Assembly (NCBI GenBank): GCA_009840635.1
Contig: VXNL01000094.1
Coordinates: 62,001-126,000 of the forward strand
DNA from: Acidobacteriota bacterium
GTDB taxonomy: Bacteria; Acidobacteriota; Vicinamibacteria; Marinacidobacterales; Marinacidobacteraceae
Reading direction: 5' to 3'
DNA: 64,000 bases
Shown here: positions 26,576 through 34,900 of the stretch, piece after piece
Layout: each line of letters begins with the position of its first letter
Position numbering within the stretch: the first letter of the stretch is position 1
Made by a program: the position numbers and the translations under genes
Notes under the pieces: model-generated
Seen by the model: only the letters and a program-made list of their open reading frames with translations
The model's database searches: none
What the model was told of the DNA's origin: nothing

Positions 26576-27625
26576 TCACCGGCCGGCCCACGAGTCCCAC
26601 CCGCGGCGCGGCAGCGGCTCGGTGGCTCCGCCGGCGCGCTCAAGCCGGATCCCCTCGCCCGCCGCGGCAACCCGCCCTATCCGGGTGACCCGGACTCCCG
26701 CGCTACCCGCAGCGGCAATCACCTCCTGCGACGGCCCCGCGATCAGCAGTTCGTAGTCCTCGCCTCCGAAGAGCGCCGCTTCGAGACCCCGGGCGCCCTT
26801 CCCGGCGAGCGGCACCCGGGCGGCCTCGACAAAAGCCCCGACGGCGCTGGCAGCGGCGAGGCGGTGCAGGTCGAGGGCCAACCCGTCCGAGAGATCCATC
26901 CCGGCGTGCGCGGCGCCCGCGAGGGCCGCGCCGGCATCAAGACGCGGCGCCGGATCCAACTGCCGGGCCACGAGCGCCTCTTCCTCCTGATCGAAGCGTG
27001 TCATTTCCCCTTCGCCCGGCCGCCGCAACAGGGCCAAGCCGAGCGCGGCCCCGCCCAGGTCTCCGGTCACGAAGAGCCCGTCCCCCGGCTTCGCCCCGCG
27101 CCGCCGGAGGAGCGGGGCGCCCGGAGCTGCGGCACCGGCGACCGCGACGTGGAGCCCGATCCGTTTTCCGGCGGTGATGTTCCCTCCCACGAGGGGCGCT
27201 CCCAGTTCCACGGCCCGCTCCGCCGCCGCCGCGGCGACCCGGGCAGCGACCGCCTCGTCGGCCGGCGGAGCGACGAGAGACACGAGGGTGCCGGCGGGAC
27301 GGCCGCCCATCGCGGCAATGTCGCTCACCGCGGCGGCAACGGCTCGGCGTCCGATGGCCCGCGGCGGATGAAGACTGCGGTCGAAGTGGACGCCTTCCTC
27401 CACCGCGTCCGTCGTCAGCAGCAGCGTGCCGCCGCCGGGCCAGGCAAACGCCGCCGCGTCATCTCCCGGCCCCAGGATCAGGTGGGGAGCCTCCTTTCCG
27501 CGCCCTCCCGGAGGCGCCGGAAGGACATCCAGAATGCGGCGGAGTAACCGGTCCTCTCCGGTCACGGCGCTGCGTTTGCCGTGTCCACGCGCCGCGAGCC
27601 GGCAGCCGCCACCGAACGGCGTCAA
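26576..27625 (-). CDS. thiL: Thiamine-monophosphate kinase
   Basis: ATP-dependent phosphorylation of thiamine monophosphate to thiamine pyrophosphate. The 349-residue protein shows ILGPGDDAAAF (metal/ATP site, about 50), TTDAVEEGVHFD (about 70), AVSDIAAMGG (about 99), VGGNIT, GDLGGAALGLALL, MDLSDGLALDL and FGGEDYELL, the full ThiL series. The TTG start overlaps the zapA stop (TTGA); an internal GTG 20 codons later would give the more usual N-terminus. It ends the minus-strand translation/cell-division operon. Confidence 0.93.
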   Translation of the reverse strand: MTPFGGGCRLAARGHGKRSAVTGEDRLLRRILDVLPAPPGGRGKEAPHLILGPGDDAAAFAWPGGGTLLLTTDAVEEGVHFDRSLHPPRAIGRRAVAAAVSDIAAMGGRPAGTLVSLVAPPADEAVAARVAAAAAERAVELGAPLVGGNITAGKRIGLHVAVAGAAAPGAPLLRRRGAKPGDGLFVTGDLGGAALGLALLRRPGEGEMTRFDQEEEALVARQLDPAPRLDAGAALAGAAHAGMDLSDGLALDLHRLAAASAVGAFVEAARVPLAGKGARGLEAALFGGEDYELLIAGPSQEVIAAAGSAGVRVTRIGRVAAAGEGIRLERAGGATEPLPRRGWDSWAGR

Positions 27626-27933
27626 TCCGGAGGAGCGGTCGCCTGTTCCATCCGCCGGACGAGTTCGGCGAGCCGGCCCCGGACGGCGGCCACCGCTTCC
27701 TCGACATCCGCCGGCCCGGCCTCGCTGGCCGCTCGCTGCCGGAGCAGTTCGTCCCCCATGTTGAGTGCGGCGAGGATTGCGACCTCCTCTTTTTCGAGGT
27801 GCGGCGCCGCCTCGAGGATCTCTCCGATCCGTTCGTTCACGAGCCGGGCGACCGCCGCGAGGTCGGCTCCCCCCTGGTCGGAACGCAGCCGGTACGAGCG
27901 TCCGGCAACTTCGACTTCGACGGTGTCGCTCAT
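27622..27933 (-). CDS. zapA: Cell division protein ZapA
   Basis: Promotes FtsZ protofilament bundling at midcell. The 103 residues have the ZapA head domain (VEVEVAGRSYRLRSDQ, the ARLVNERIGEI block) and a C-terminal coiled coil from about residue 60 (VAILAALNMGDELLRQR, then an Ala/Glu-rich helix). Size matches the family. It follows a second small coiled-coil gene, a pairing often seen with zapA. Confidence 0.87.
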   Translation of the reverse strand: MSDTVEVEVAGRSYRLRSDQGGADLAAVARLVNERIGEILEAAPHLEKEEVAILAALNMGDELLRQRAASEAGPADVEEAVAAVRGRLAELVRRMEQATAPPD

Positions 27934-27946
27934 CGCCGCCCGGGAG

Positions 27947-28231
27947 CTAGGTCGGAATCCCCGCGCCGGGGTCCCCTCCCCCGGTGACGGCGCGGAGCGC
28001 CTTCCGGATCACCTCGCGTTCGTCACGGAGGATTCCTGCCGCCCGCTCGGCCCGCTCCGCACGGGTCCTGGCCTGCTGCTCCGCATCCCGCAGCGCGTCC
28101 CGCTCCCGCTCGGCCTCGCGCACGCTGGCGTCCGTCGCTTCGGCGATCCGCCCGCTGACCCTCTCGAACGCGGATTCCGCCCGCTCGATGTCCCCGAGCA
28201 ACTCCCGGACGGCGGCAGCGGGGTCGGACAC
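27947..28231 (-). CDS. Small coiled-coil protein upstream of zapA
   Basis: A 94-residue protein that is helical over almost its whole length, rich in Ala, Glu and Arg with heptad spacing (about 5-80: LLGDIERAESAFERVSGRI, REAERERDALRDAEQQARTR). No signal peptide or membrane segment. I do not recognise a family. It sits between rplT and zapA, with 9- and 13-base gaps; position and coiled-coil character would suit a divisome partner of ZapA such as a ZapB-like protein, but this is inference from context only. Confidence 0.72.
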   Translation of the reverse strand: MSDPAAAVRELLGDIERAESAFERVSGRIAEATDASVREAERERDALRDAEQQARTRAERAERAAGILRDEREVIRKALRAVTGGGDPGAGIPT

Positions 28232-28240
28232 GGGACGCCC

Positions 28241-28615
28241 CTATTCGGGACCGGATCCCGCCGAGAGCGCCTCTCGGGCGCGTTCCACCAGGGCGTCGAA
28301 CGCTCCCGGATCGTGCACCGCCAACTCCGACAGCTGTTTCCGGTTCACACCCACTCCCGCCAGCGACAGACCGTGCGCGAACTGGGCGTACGGGAGTCCC
28401 CGCTCCCGCGACGCCGCGCTGATGCGGGTGATCCACAGGCGGCGGAAGTCGCGCTTCCGTGTGCGGCGGTCGCGGTAGGCATACGACAGGGCGCGATCCA
28501 GCGCCTGCATCGCGTGCCGGTAGAGCTTGCCGCGCATCCCGCGGTAGCCTCGGGTCTGTTTGAGGACCCGCCGGCGCCGATCCCGCCGGTGGGTCCCGCG
28601 TTTCACTCGGGACAT
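28241..28615 (-). CDS. rplT: 50S ribosomal protein L20
   Basis: Primary binder of 23S rRNA during 50S assembly. The 124 residues begin MSRVKRGTHRRDRRRRVLKQ and carry the basic N-terminal tail, KLYRHAMQALDRALSYAYRDRR and the C-terminal globular block RLWITRISAASRERGLPYAQF plus LAVHDPGAFDALVERAR. The infC-rpmI-rplT order is the conserved one. No L20 autoregulatory pseudoknot could be recognised by eye in the short gaps. Confidence 0.96.
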   Translation of the reverse strand: MSRVKRGTHRRDRRRRVLKQTRGYRGMRGKLYRHAMQALDRALSYAYRDRRTRKRDFRRLWITRISAASRERGLPYAQFAHGLSLAGVGVNRKQLSELAVHDPGAFDALVERAREALSAGSGPE

Positions 28616-28647
28616 GGTGTCTTCTCCAACTCTCTGGCCACCGGCTC

Positions 28648-28842
28648 CTAGCCGATGATCCGGGCGATCATCTTCGCTTCGCCCTCGAACACCCAGGCCC
28701 CGCTGCGCAGGCGGCGGCGGCGCTTCGCGGACTTCTTGGTGAGAATGTGGCTGTGGTAAGCGCAGCGACGGCGTACGCGGCCGCTGGCGGTCTTGCGGAA
28801 CCGCTTCGCGGCCCCGCGGTGGGTCTTCATCTTCAGTTTCAT
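28648..28842 (-). CDS. rpmI: 50S ribosomal protein L35
   Basis: Small basic protein of the large subunit, 64 residues, beginning [21 protein letters not shown] with the typical [22 protein letters not shown] core. It lies between infC (15 bases upstream) and rplT (32 bases downstream) in the standard operon. Confidence 0.95.
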   Translation of the reverse strand: MKLKMKTHRGAAKRFRKTASGRVRRRCAYHSHILTKKSAKRRRRLRSGAWVFEGEAKMIARIIG

Positions 28843-28857
28843 GATGGTTCCTGTGGG

Positions 28858-29472
28858 TCAGCCGGTTCCGTCGCGCTGGGCCCGACGGACCCGGGGCGCG
28901 TGAGCGTCGTCCTCCGAACCCGCTTTACCGGCGCGTTCGGTCCGGAGCGCTTCGAGCAGGCGGCGGCTGGGAGCGAGGATCATGCTCATCTGGTTGCCGA
29001 CCACGCTCGACCGGGATTCGACGGTCGCGATCTCCGCGAGTTGCTGGGTGACCTCGTCGAGAATGCGGTCCCCGAGTTCCCGGCGGCTCCGCTCGCGGGC
29101 CCGCTTGAACCAGATCGTGGCCTTGACCTTGTGACCTTCATGGAGGAAACGCTCAATCTGCTTCATCTTGGTGGCGCGGTCGTGCTCTCCGATGATGATG
29201 CGGAACTTGACCTCCTTGACCTGGTTCTGTTTCTGGTGTCGCTTGGAATCCTGGGATTTCTTGCTCTGCTGATACACGAACCGGCCGTAGTTCATGATCT
29301 TGCAGACCGGAGGCATCCGGTTCGGCACGATCTCGACGAGATCGAGTCCCCGGTCGGCGGCCAGCCGCCGGGCATCCATCAGGGCGAAATCTCCAAGTTT
29401 CTCGCCGTCCTCGCCGATCACCAGGACGATGGGAGCTCGGATTCGGTCGTTTACCCTGAGAGAACTATCGAT
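28858..29472 (-). CDS. infC: Translation initiation factor IF-3, AUC start codon
   Basis: Prevents premature subunit joining and proofreads the initiator codon. The 204-residue product includes the full N-domain (VNDRIRAPIVLVIGEDGEKLG) and the linker and C-domain (VKEVKFRIIIGEHDRATKM, FLHEGHKVKATIWFKRARE). The only possible start that keeps the conserved N-terminus is ATC at 29472-29470: an in-frame TGA lies two codons upstream, and no ATG, GTG or TTG occurs before VNDRIRAP. A later GTG (29421) would delete the first 17 residues. E. coli infC uses AUU for autoregulation by IF-3, so a similar scheme is expected. The last 20 residues are a basic unconserved tail. Confidence 0.94.
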   Translation of the reverse strand: MDSSLRVNDRIRAPIVLVIGEDGEKLGDFALMDARRLAADRGLDLVEIVPNRMPPVCKIMNYGRFVYQQSKKSQDSKRHQKQNQVKEVKFRIIIGEHDRATKMKQIERFLHEGHKVKATIWFKRARERSRRELGDRILDEVTQQLAEIATVESRSSVVGNQMSMILAPSRRLLEALRTERAGKAGSEDDAHAPRVRRAQRDGTG

Positions 29473-29483
29473 GGATCACCTCC
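29470..29483 (-). promoter_or_regulatory. Extended Shine-Dalgarno and AUC initiation site of infC
   Basis: On the minus strand GGAGGTGATCC (29483-29473) is complementary over about ten bases to the conserved 16S rRNA 3' end. It stands immediately before ATC (29472-29470), with six bases between GGAGG and the start codon. Such a strong site combined with a discriminated start codon fits IF-3 autoregulation. Confidence 0.8.
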
Positions 29484-29582
29484 GCACCGCGGGCGGGTCG
29501 GCGGATTATCGCCACTTCGGACCCGGTTCGCCAGCGACAGCCCGCTTTTCGCCGGATCATTCGGTTCACCGGACGCGCCTCG

Positions 29583-31484
29583 TCAGGGGCTGAGTGACCG
29601 GTTCCGGGTGAGCTCGTCGAGACGCTCGGAGAGCGCGGCGGCCGTCATGGCTTCCTGACCCCGCCGGCCCCGGGTGCGCACCGCCAGCGTGCGTTCCTCC
29701 ACCTCCCGGTCCCCGAGCACGACCATGAACGGGACGCGCCCCACCTCGGCCTCGCGGATCTTGTAGCCCATCTTCTCGCGGCGGTCGTCGACGGCGATCC
29801 GGAAGCCCTGGCTCCGCAGGGCGGCAGCCACCTCCGCCGCCTGCGCCTGATGCCGGTCCGCGATGGGGATCAGGACCGCCTGAACCGGGGCGATCCAGAC
29901 CGGGAGCGCCCCGCCCGTGTGCTCGAGCAGGAGCGCGAAGAAGCGCTCCACGGAACCGAGGATCGCCCGGTGAATCACGACCGGGCGCTCCCGCCCGCCG
30001 TCTTCCGTCGCGTAGTGAAGATCGAACGCCGGCGCCTGGGAAAAGTCCAGCTGGATGGTCGCGCATTGATGACTGCGGCGGAGCGCGTCACGGACGTGGA
30101 AATCGATCTTGGGACCATAGAAAGCGCCGTCCCCGGGGTTCACCAGCCAGTCGTCTCCGGATTCGGCAAGGGCCTCCGCGAGCGCCGCTTCCGCCTGTTC
30201 CCACGTCTCGGGGCTCCCCACCGACTTTTCGGGACGCGTCGAGAGTTCGATCTGGATGTCCTCGAACCCGAACTCGCCGTAGACCTCCTTGACCAGGTCC
30301 ACGAGATCGCGAACCTCCGCCTTGACCTGATCCAGCCGGCAGTAGACGTGCGCGTCATCCTGGGTGAAGGCCCGGACCCGGGTCAGGCCGGAGAGAACGC
30401 CCGAGGGCTCGAACCGGTGGCAATGGCCGAACTCCGAGAGCCGGAGGGGCAGGTCCCGGTACGAACGGATGTCCGACCGGTAGACCAGCGCCGCGCCCGG
30501 GCAGTTCATGGGCTTGACGCCGAAACGGTTCTCGTCGGACTCGATGAAGAACATGTTGTCCCGGTAGTGGTCGAGGTGGCCGCTCCGGGCCCAGACGGAC
30601 TCGTTCAGGATCAGTGGGGTCCGGATTTCCTGGTAGGACCGGCGGTCCAGCTTCTCCCGCATGGAATCGAGCAGCCGGTTCACCACCCCCATCCCGGCGG
30701 GCAGCCAGAACACCTGCCCCGGGGCCTCCGGGAGAATCAGGAAGAGCCGCTGGTCGCGCCCGATCCGCCGGTGGTCGCGCCGCTTCGCTTCCTCGAGACG
30801 GGAGAGATGGGCCGCCATCTCCTTGCGGTCGGTAAAGCTCGTGGCGTAGATCCGCTGCATCGGAATACCGCGCGCGTCGCCCTTCCAGTAGGCGTTGGAG
30901 CTCGAGAGCACCTTGAGCGCCCGGATCACGCCGGTGTGAGGCACGTGGGGCCCCTCGCAGAAATCGAAGAAGCTCCCCACCCGGTAACAGGAGACCCGCT
31001 CGCCTCCCTTCTCGCGAACCAGTTCCACCTTCAGCAGTTCGCCCTGCTCCTCGAAGATCCGCAGCGCGTCGTCCTTGTCGAGGATCTCGCGTTCGAAGGG
31101 CACCCGCTCCTTCACGAGCTCGCGCATCCGCGACTCGATGCGGCCGAGATCCTCGGGAGAGAAGGGCTCCTCGACCTGGAAGTCATAGAAGAAGCCGTCC
31201 TCGATCGGCGGTCCGATCCCGTAGCGGGCGTCGGGGAACAGGTCCTTGACGGCGGCGGCCAGCAGGTGCGCCGAACTGTGGCGGAAAACGTGGAGCCCGT
31301 CAGCATCCTTCGGGGTCAGGAACCGCACGTCCGCGTCGGCGTCGGGGCAGTGGGCGAGATCCACTTCCCGACCGTCCACGGTGGCGGCGATGGCCGTGGC
31401 CGGGGCCACTCCGGAAAGCGGCGCTCCCGCCGGGAGTTGCACTTCGCCCCCGTCGGGGAGGCGCAGTCGGATGGATGAAGGCAC
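29583..31484 (-). CDS. thrS: Threonyl-tRNA synthetase
   Basis: Charges tRNA-Thr. The 633 residues include the N-terminal TGS domain (1-60, IRLRLPDGGEVQLPAG), the editing domain with HSSAHLLAAAVKDLFP (about 69-84) and YRVGSFFDFCEGPHVPHTG, and the class II core with the zinc cysteine in MNCPGAALVYRSDIRSYRDLP (about 326), the YCRLDQ region, and ERPVVIHRAILGSVERFFA. The C-terminal anticodon-binding domain begins PVWIAPVQAVLIPIAD. The start is GTG at 31484. It leads the infC-rpmI-rplT operon, as in many bacteria. Confidence 0.97.
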   Translation of the reverse strand: MPSSIRLRLPDGGEVQLPAGAPLSGVAPATAIAATVDGREVDLAHCPDADADVRFLTPKDADGLHVFRHSSAHLLAAAVKDLFPDARYGIGPPIEDGFFYDFQVEEPFSPEDLGRIESRMRELVKERVPFEREILDKDDALRIFEEQGELLKVELVREKGGERVSCYRVGSFFDFCEGPHVPHTGVIRALKVLSSSNAYWKGDARGIPMQRIYATSFTDRKEMAAHLSRLEEAKRRDHRRIGRDQRLFLILPEAPGQVFWLPAGMGVVNRLLDSMREKLDRRSYQEIRTPLILNESVWARSGHLDHYRDNMFFIESDENRFGVKPMNCPGAALVYRSDIRSYRDLPLRLSEFGHCHRFEPSGVLSGLTRVRAFTQDDAHVYCRLDQVKAEVRDLVDLVKEVYGEFGFEDIQIELSTRPEKSVGSPETWEQAEAALAEALAESGDDWLVNPGDGAFYGPKIDFHVRDALRRSHQCATIQLDFSQAPAFDLHYATEDGGRERPVVIHRAILGSVERFFALLLEHTGGALPVWIAPVQAVLIPIADRHQAQAAEVAAALRSQGFRIAVDDRREKMGYKIREAEVGRVPFMVVLGDREVEERTLAVRTRGRRGQEAMTAAALSERLDELTRNRSLSP

Positions 31485-31628
31485 GCTGTCTTTTTATCCC
31501 GGCCGGGGACGCCGCACAAGGCGGGCGGGGACCACCTGGCGGAGCCGGACGGCAGCCTGCCGGGGCGAACTCGCGAGAAGGCCGAAACGGGCCCTCCGCA
31601 AGGCGGCGGTCTCCCGGGAACGGAGGAA

Positions 31629-31703
31629 TGGTAGGCGCGGGCGGATTTGAACCGCCGACTTCTACCGCGTCAAGGTAGCGCTCTCCCCCTGAGCTACGCG
31701 CCT
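31629..31703 (-). tRNA. tRNA-Val (anticodon GAC)
   Basis: On the minus strand the gene folds as acceptor AGGCGCG/CGCGCCT, D arm GCTC...GAGC, anticodon stem CTACC/GGTAG around TTGACGC (anticodon GAC), variable loop AAGTC, T arm GGCGG/CCGCC with loop TTCAAAT, discriminator A and encoded CCA (31631-31629). It decodes GUC/GUU. A TAAACT hexamer 16-21 bases upstream (31719-31724) could be the -10 box. Confidence 0.95.
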
Positions 31704-31810
31704 GTCCGAGAGCGCGCGAGTTTAGCAGCCGGTCCTCCCGCACACCCGCCGGGTATCGAGCCCCCGTTCACGGGGAGGAACCCCGTCAGCGCGGGTTTCA
31801 CGCTCCCGCG

Positions 31811-31837
31811 CGATGCCAGCCGGAGGCCGGCGCTCCG
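31811..31837 (+). repeat. REP-like GC palindrome, copy 2
   Basis: GATGCCAGCCGGAGGCCGGC followed by GCTCCGA is nearly identical to copy 1 (one internal difference). It lies in the 242-bp gap between tRNA-Val and the GspE-type gene, about 40 bases before the 62-nt repeat. Confidence 0.7.
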
Positions 31838-31876
31838 ACGCGGAGCGCCCCTCCGGATACCGGCGGCGAGTGCCGC

Positions 31877-31939
31877 TTCGCTTCGACTTTTCCACATCGC
31901 GGCCCGAAACGGGAAAAACGAGGGGCGAACTACGTCTAG
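31877..31939 (+). repeat. 62-nt interspersed repeat, copy B
   Basis: Begins TTCGCTTCGACTTTTCCACA and ends TACGTCTAG, matching copy A (9712-9773) with the first 21 bases identical and one single-base indel later. It ends seven bases before the ATG of the GspE-type gene and is oriented with that gene, pointing away from tRNA-Val. Confidence 0.75.
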
Positions 31940-31945
31940 AGCCTT

Positions 31946-34900
31946 ATGGAGGTTTCCAAGTTGCTTCACGACGAACGCCCGGCCACCGGGCTTCCAGCGG
32001 TGGCCCGCGATCGGCCCGCCGCAGACCCCGTCCCTCCAGGAGGCGCCGACAAGTCCCTGGTCCCGGCATCGGCCCACCCCGGACCCCGCGCCGTCCCGAA
32101 CCCGATTCCCGGCCTGCTGACCCTCCTCCGGCGCCAGGGGCGCATCCCCGCCGCGATGGCCAGCCGCGCCGGGGCTCTCGAGCGGCTGCCTCCGCCGCGA
32201 CACGAGGCCGCGCTGGTGGCCGAGGGAATCCTCTCGGAAGAGGACATCGCGCAGGCAGTCGCGCAGGACGCCGGACTCCCTTTTCGGGCGATCAACCCCC
32301 TGGAACTCAACCCGGAGGTCGTCACCGGCGCTCTCCCGGCGCCGTTCGCCCGCCGGCACACCATCTGCGCCCTCGCCAGGGATGCGCGCACCCTGACGGT
32401 GGCGGTCGCGAACCCCTTCGACCGCGGGGCCATCGCGGACCTCGAACGGTATCTGGGGGTCCGGGTACAGGTCGTGGTCGCGACCCGTTCGGACATCGAG
32501 GGGATCAACGGCAGCCTCTACAACCTGCGGACCTCGCTGCGGGCTGCGGAAACCGAGTTGACCCACGACCACGGCGAGCACGCCGATCCGCCCGCGGCGG
32601 ACCAGGAGTTCGTTTCGGGGTCGGAGGCCGCCGGCGATCTGGAGCCCACCACCCGCCCGGTCGTAGCCGCTCTCGACAGCATCCTCCATCAGGCGTTCGA
32701 GCACCGCGCCTCGGACATCCACCTCGAACCCAAGCGCGACCACGCCCTCGTGCGTTTTCGGGTGGACGGCGTGCTGCGGACCATGCACAGCTTTCCCCGC
32801 ATCGTGTACCTGGCCGTGGTCAGCCGTCTCAAGATGCTCAGCGGGCTCGACATCGCCGAAAAGCGCCGTCCCCAGGACGGCCGCATCAAGCGCATCGAAT
32901 CGGAGAAGGAGATCGAGTTGCGGGTCTCGACCCTCCCGACCGTCTTCGGCGAAAAGGCGGTGCTACGGGTGTTCGACCCGGCGGCCCTGGTCTCGTCGCT
33001 CGAACAACTCCGGCTGGCTGAAGACGAGGAACAGCGGCTCCGCCAGATGCTGAGCCGCCGGGAAGGGCTGCTCCTGGTCACCGGTCCCACCGGAAGCGCC
33101 AAGACCACGACGCTCTATTCGGTGCTCCGGCACGTCGCGACGCCCGAGGTGAACGTCGTGACGATCGAAGACCCGGTGGAGTTGGTCTTTCCGCCGCTCA
33201 GCCAGGTACAGGTGAATCCCCGCATCCGGTTCTCGTTTGCGGCCGCCATCCGCAGCGTCCTCCGCCAGGATCCGGACATCCTCATGGTGGGCGAGATCCG
33301 GGACGCCGAAACGGCGGAAATGGCGGTGCAGGCCGCGCTGACCGGACACCTCGTCCTCTCGACCCTCCACACGAACGACGCCCCCGGCGCCATCACCCGC
33401 CTCGCCGACCTCGGCGTGCCGCGCTTTTTGATCGGCACCACGCTGGTGGGCGTCGTCGCCCAGCGGCTCGTCCGCACCATCTGCCGCGGCTGCGGCCGTG
33501 AGACCACCGTCTCCACCGGGGAAGCGGAGACCCTGTCAGCCCGCGAGGTGGCCGGACGAGCGGTCCGGGTGGGCACGGGCTGTGCGCGGTGCCGCGACAC
33601 CGGCTACCAGGGGCGGCGGGCCGTCTTCGAGATCCTGCCCATCGATTCCCTGGCGGCCGCCGAAATCCTGGGCGGCTGCACCGCGGAGGATCTCACCCGC
33701 TCCGCACGCCGCCGGGGCGTCCGGAGCCTCCGCCAGGCCGCAGTGCGCCTGCTGCTACAAGGAGAGACCACCGTCACCGAGGTGATTCGGGTGACGGGCG
33801 CCGGCGCGGATCCGGGACTCTTCGGTGATCTGCCCGAGCCGCCCGCTACCGCCCACCGGCCGCGCGCCGGCTCAGAAACCGAGCGCCCGGCTGATCAACA
33901 GGAGCAGCGCCGGGATCCCGTAGAACACCACGATCACGTAGCCGACCGCGAGACTCCGGTTCGCGACCGCGATGTCCGCAAGCCGGCGCGCCGCGGCGAG
34001 CGGGACCTGCCGGATCCGGGAAACCGGGTAGACCATCAGGATCCCGACCAGGTTGAACAGGAGGTGGACGACCGCCAACTGGAACCCCCAGTGGGCGTTG
34101 GGGCCGGAAGCCGCGAGCGCGGCAAGGAAAGCCGTAACCGTCGTTCCCACGTTGGCGCCGAGGGTGACCGGAAAAGCGTCGTCGAGGAGCAGGAGCCCGG
34201 CTCCCGCGAGCGGGACCAGCATCGAAGTGGTGATCGAGCTGGACTGGACGAGAACGGTGACGACGGCCCCCGCTCCCATGGCCAGGACTGCGTGACGGCC
34301 GAGCACCCGGTGGAGGACAGCCTCGCCCCGGCCCGCGGAAATGCTCTTCAGGGTGCGGACGAGCAGCCCGAGGGCCACGACCAGCAGCACGACCGAGATG
34401 ACGGCCAGGAGCGCGGCAGCCGCCTCGTCGGAGCCGGTCACGAGGCCTGTGAACCACTGGATCGGTATGGGAACCAGCTCGATGATGCCCTTGAGGGGAC
34501 TCTCGTAGTCGATGCCGGTTCCGAGCAGACCCCCGAACTGCGCGGAAACCGCGCCGGAGAGGCGCGCCAGGAACCCCGTCGCGATTTCGAGCGGCAGGAG
34601 GATGGCCACCGCGATCAGGTTGAACATGTCGTGGCAGGTGGCCACCTCGAAGGCCCGCCGCAGTTCCTTCCCGTCCCGCAGGTGTCCGAGCGCGGCGATC
34701 GAGTTGGTGACCGTGGTGCCGATGTTGGCGCCCATCACCATGGGGATGGCGTGTTCGAACGGCAGCGGGGACTCGGGGGCGGCGACCAGTCCCACGATCA
34801 GCGAACTCGTGACCGAGGAACTCTGGACCAGCGTCGTGGCCAGGATCCCGATGATGAGTCCCACGAAGGGGTTCGCCGAAGCCTGGAAGAAGCCGTCGAG

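Noticed and set aside
31485-31628. T-box or other leader regulation before thrS
   Set aside because: The 144-bp region between tRNA-Val and thrS shows no T-box motif, no terminator/antiterminator pair and no thr-specific leader peptide.
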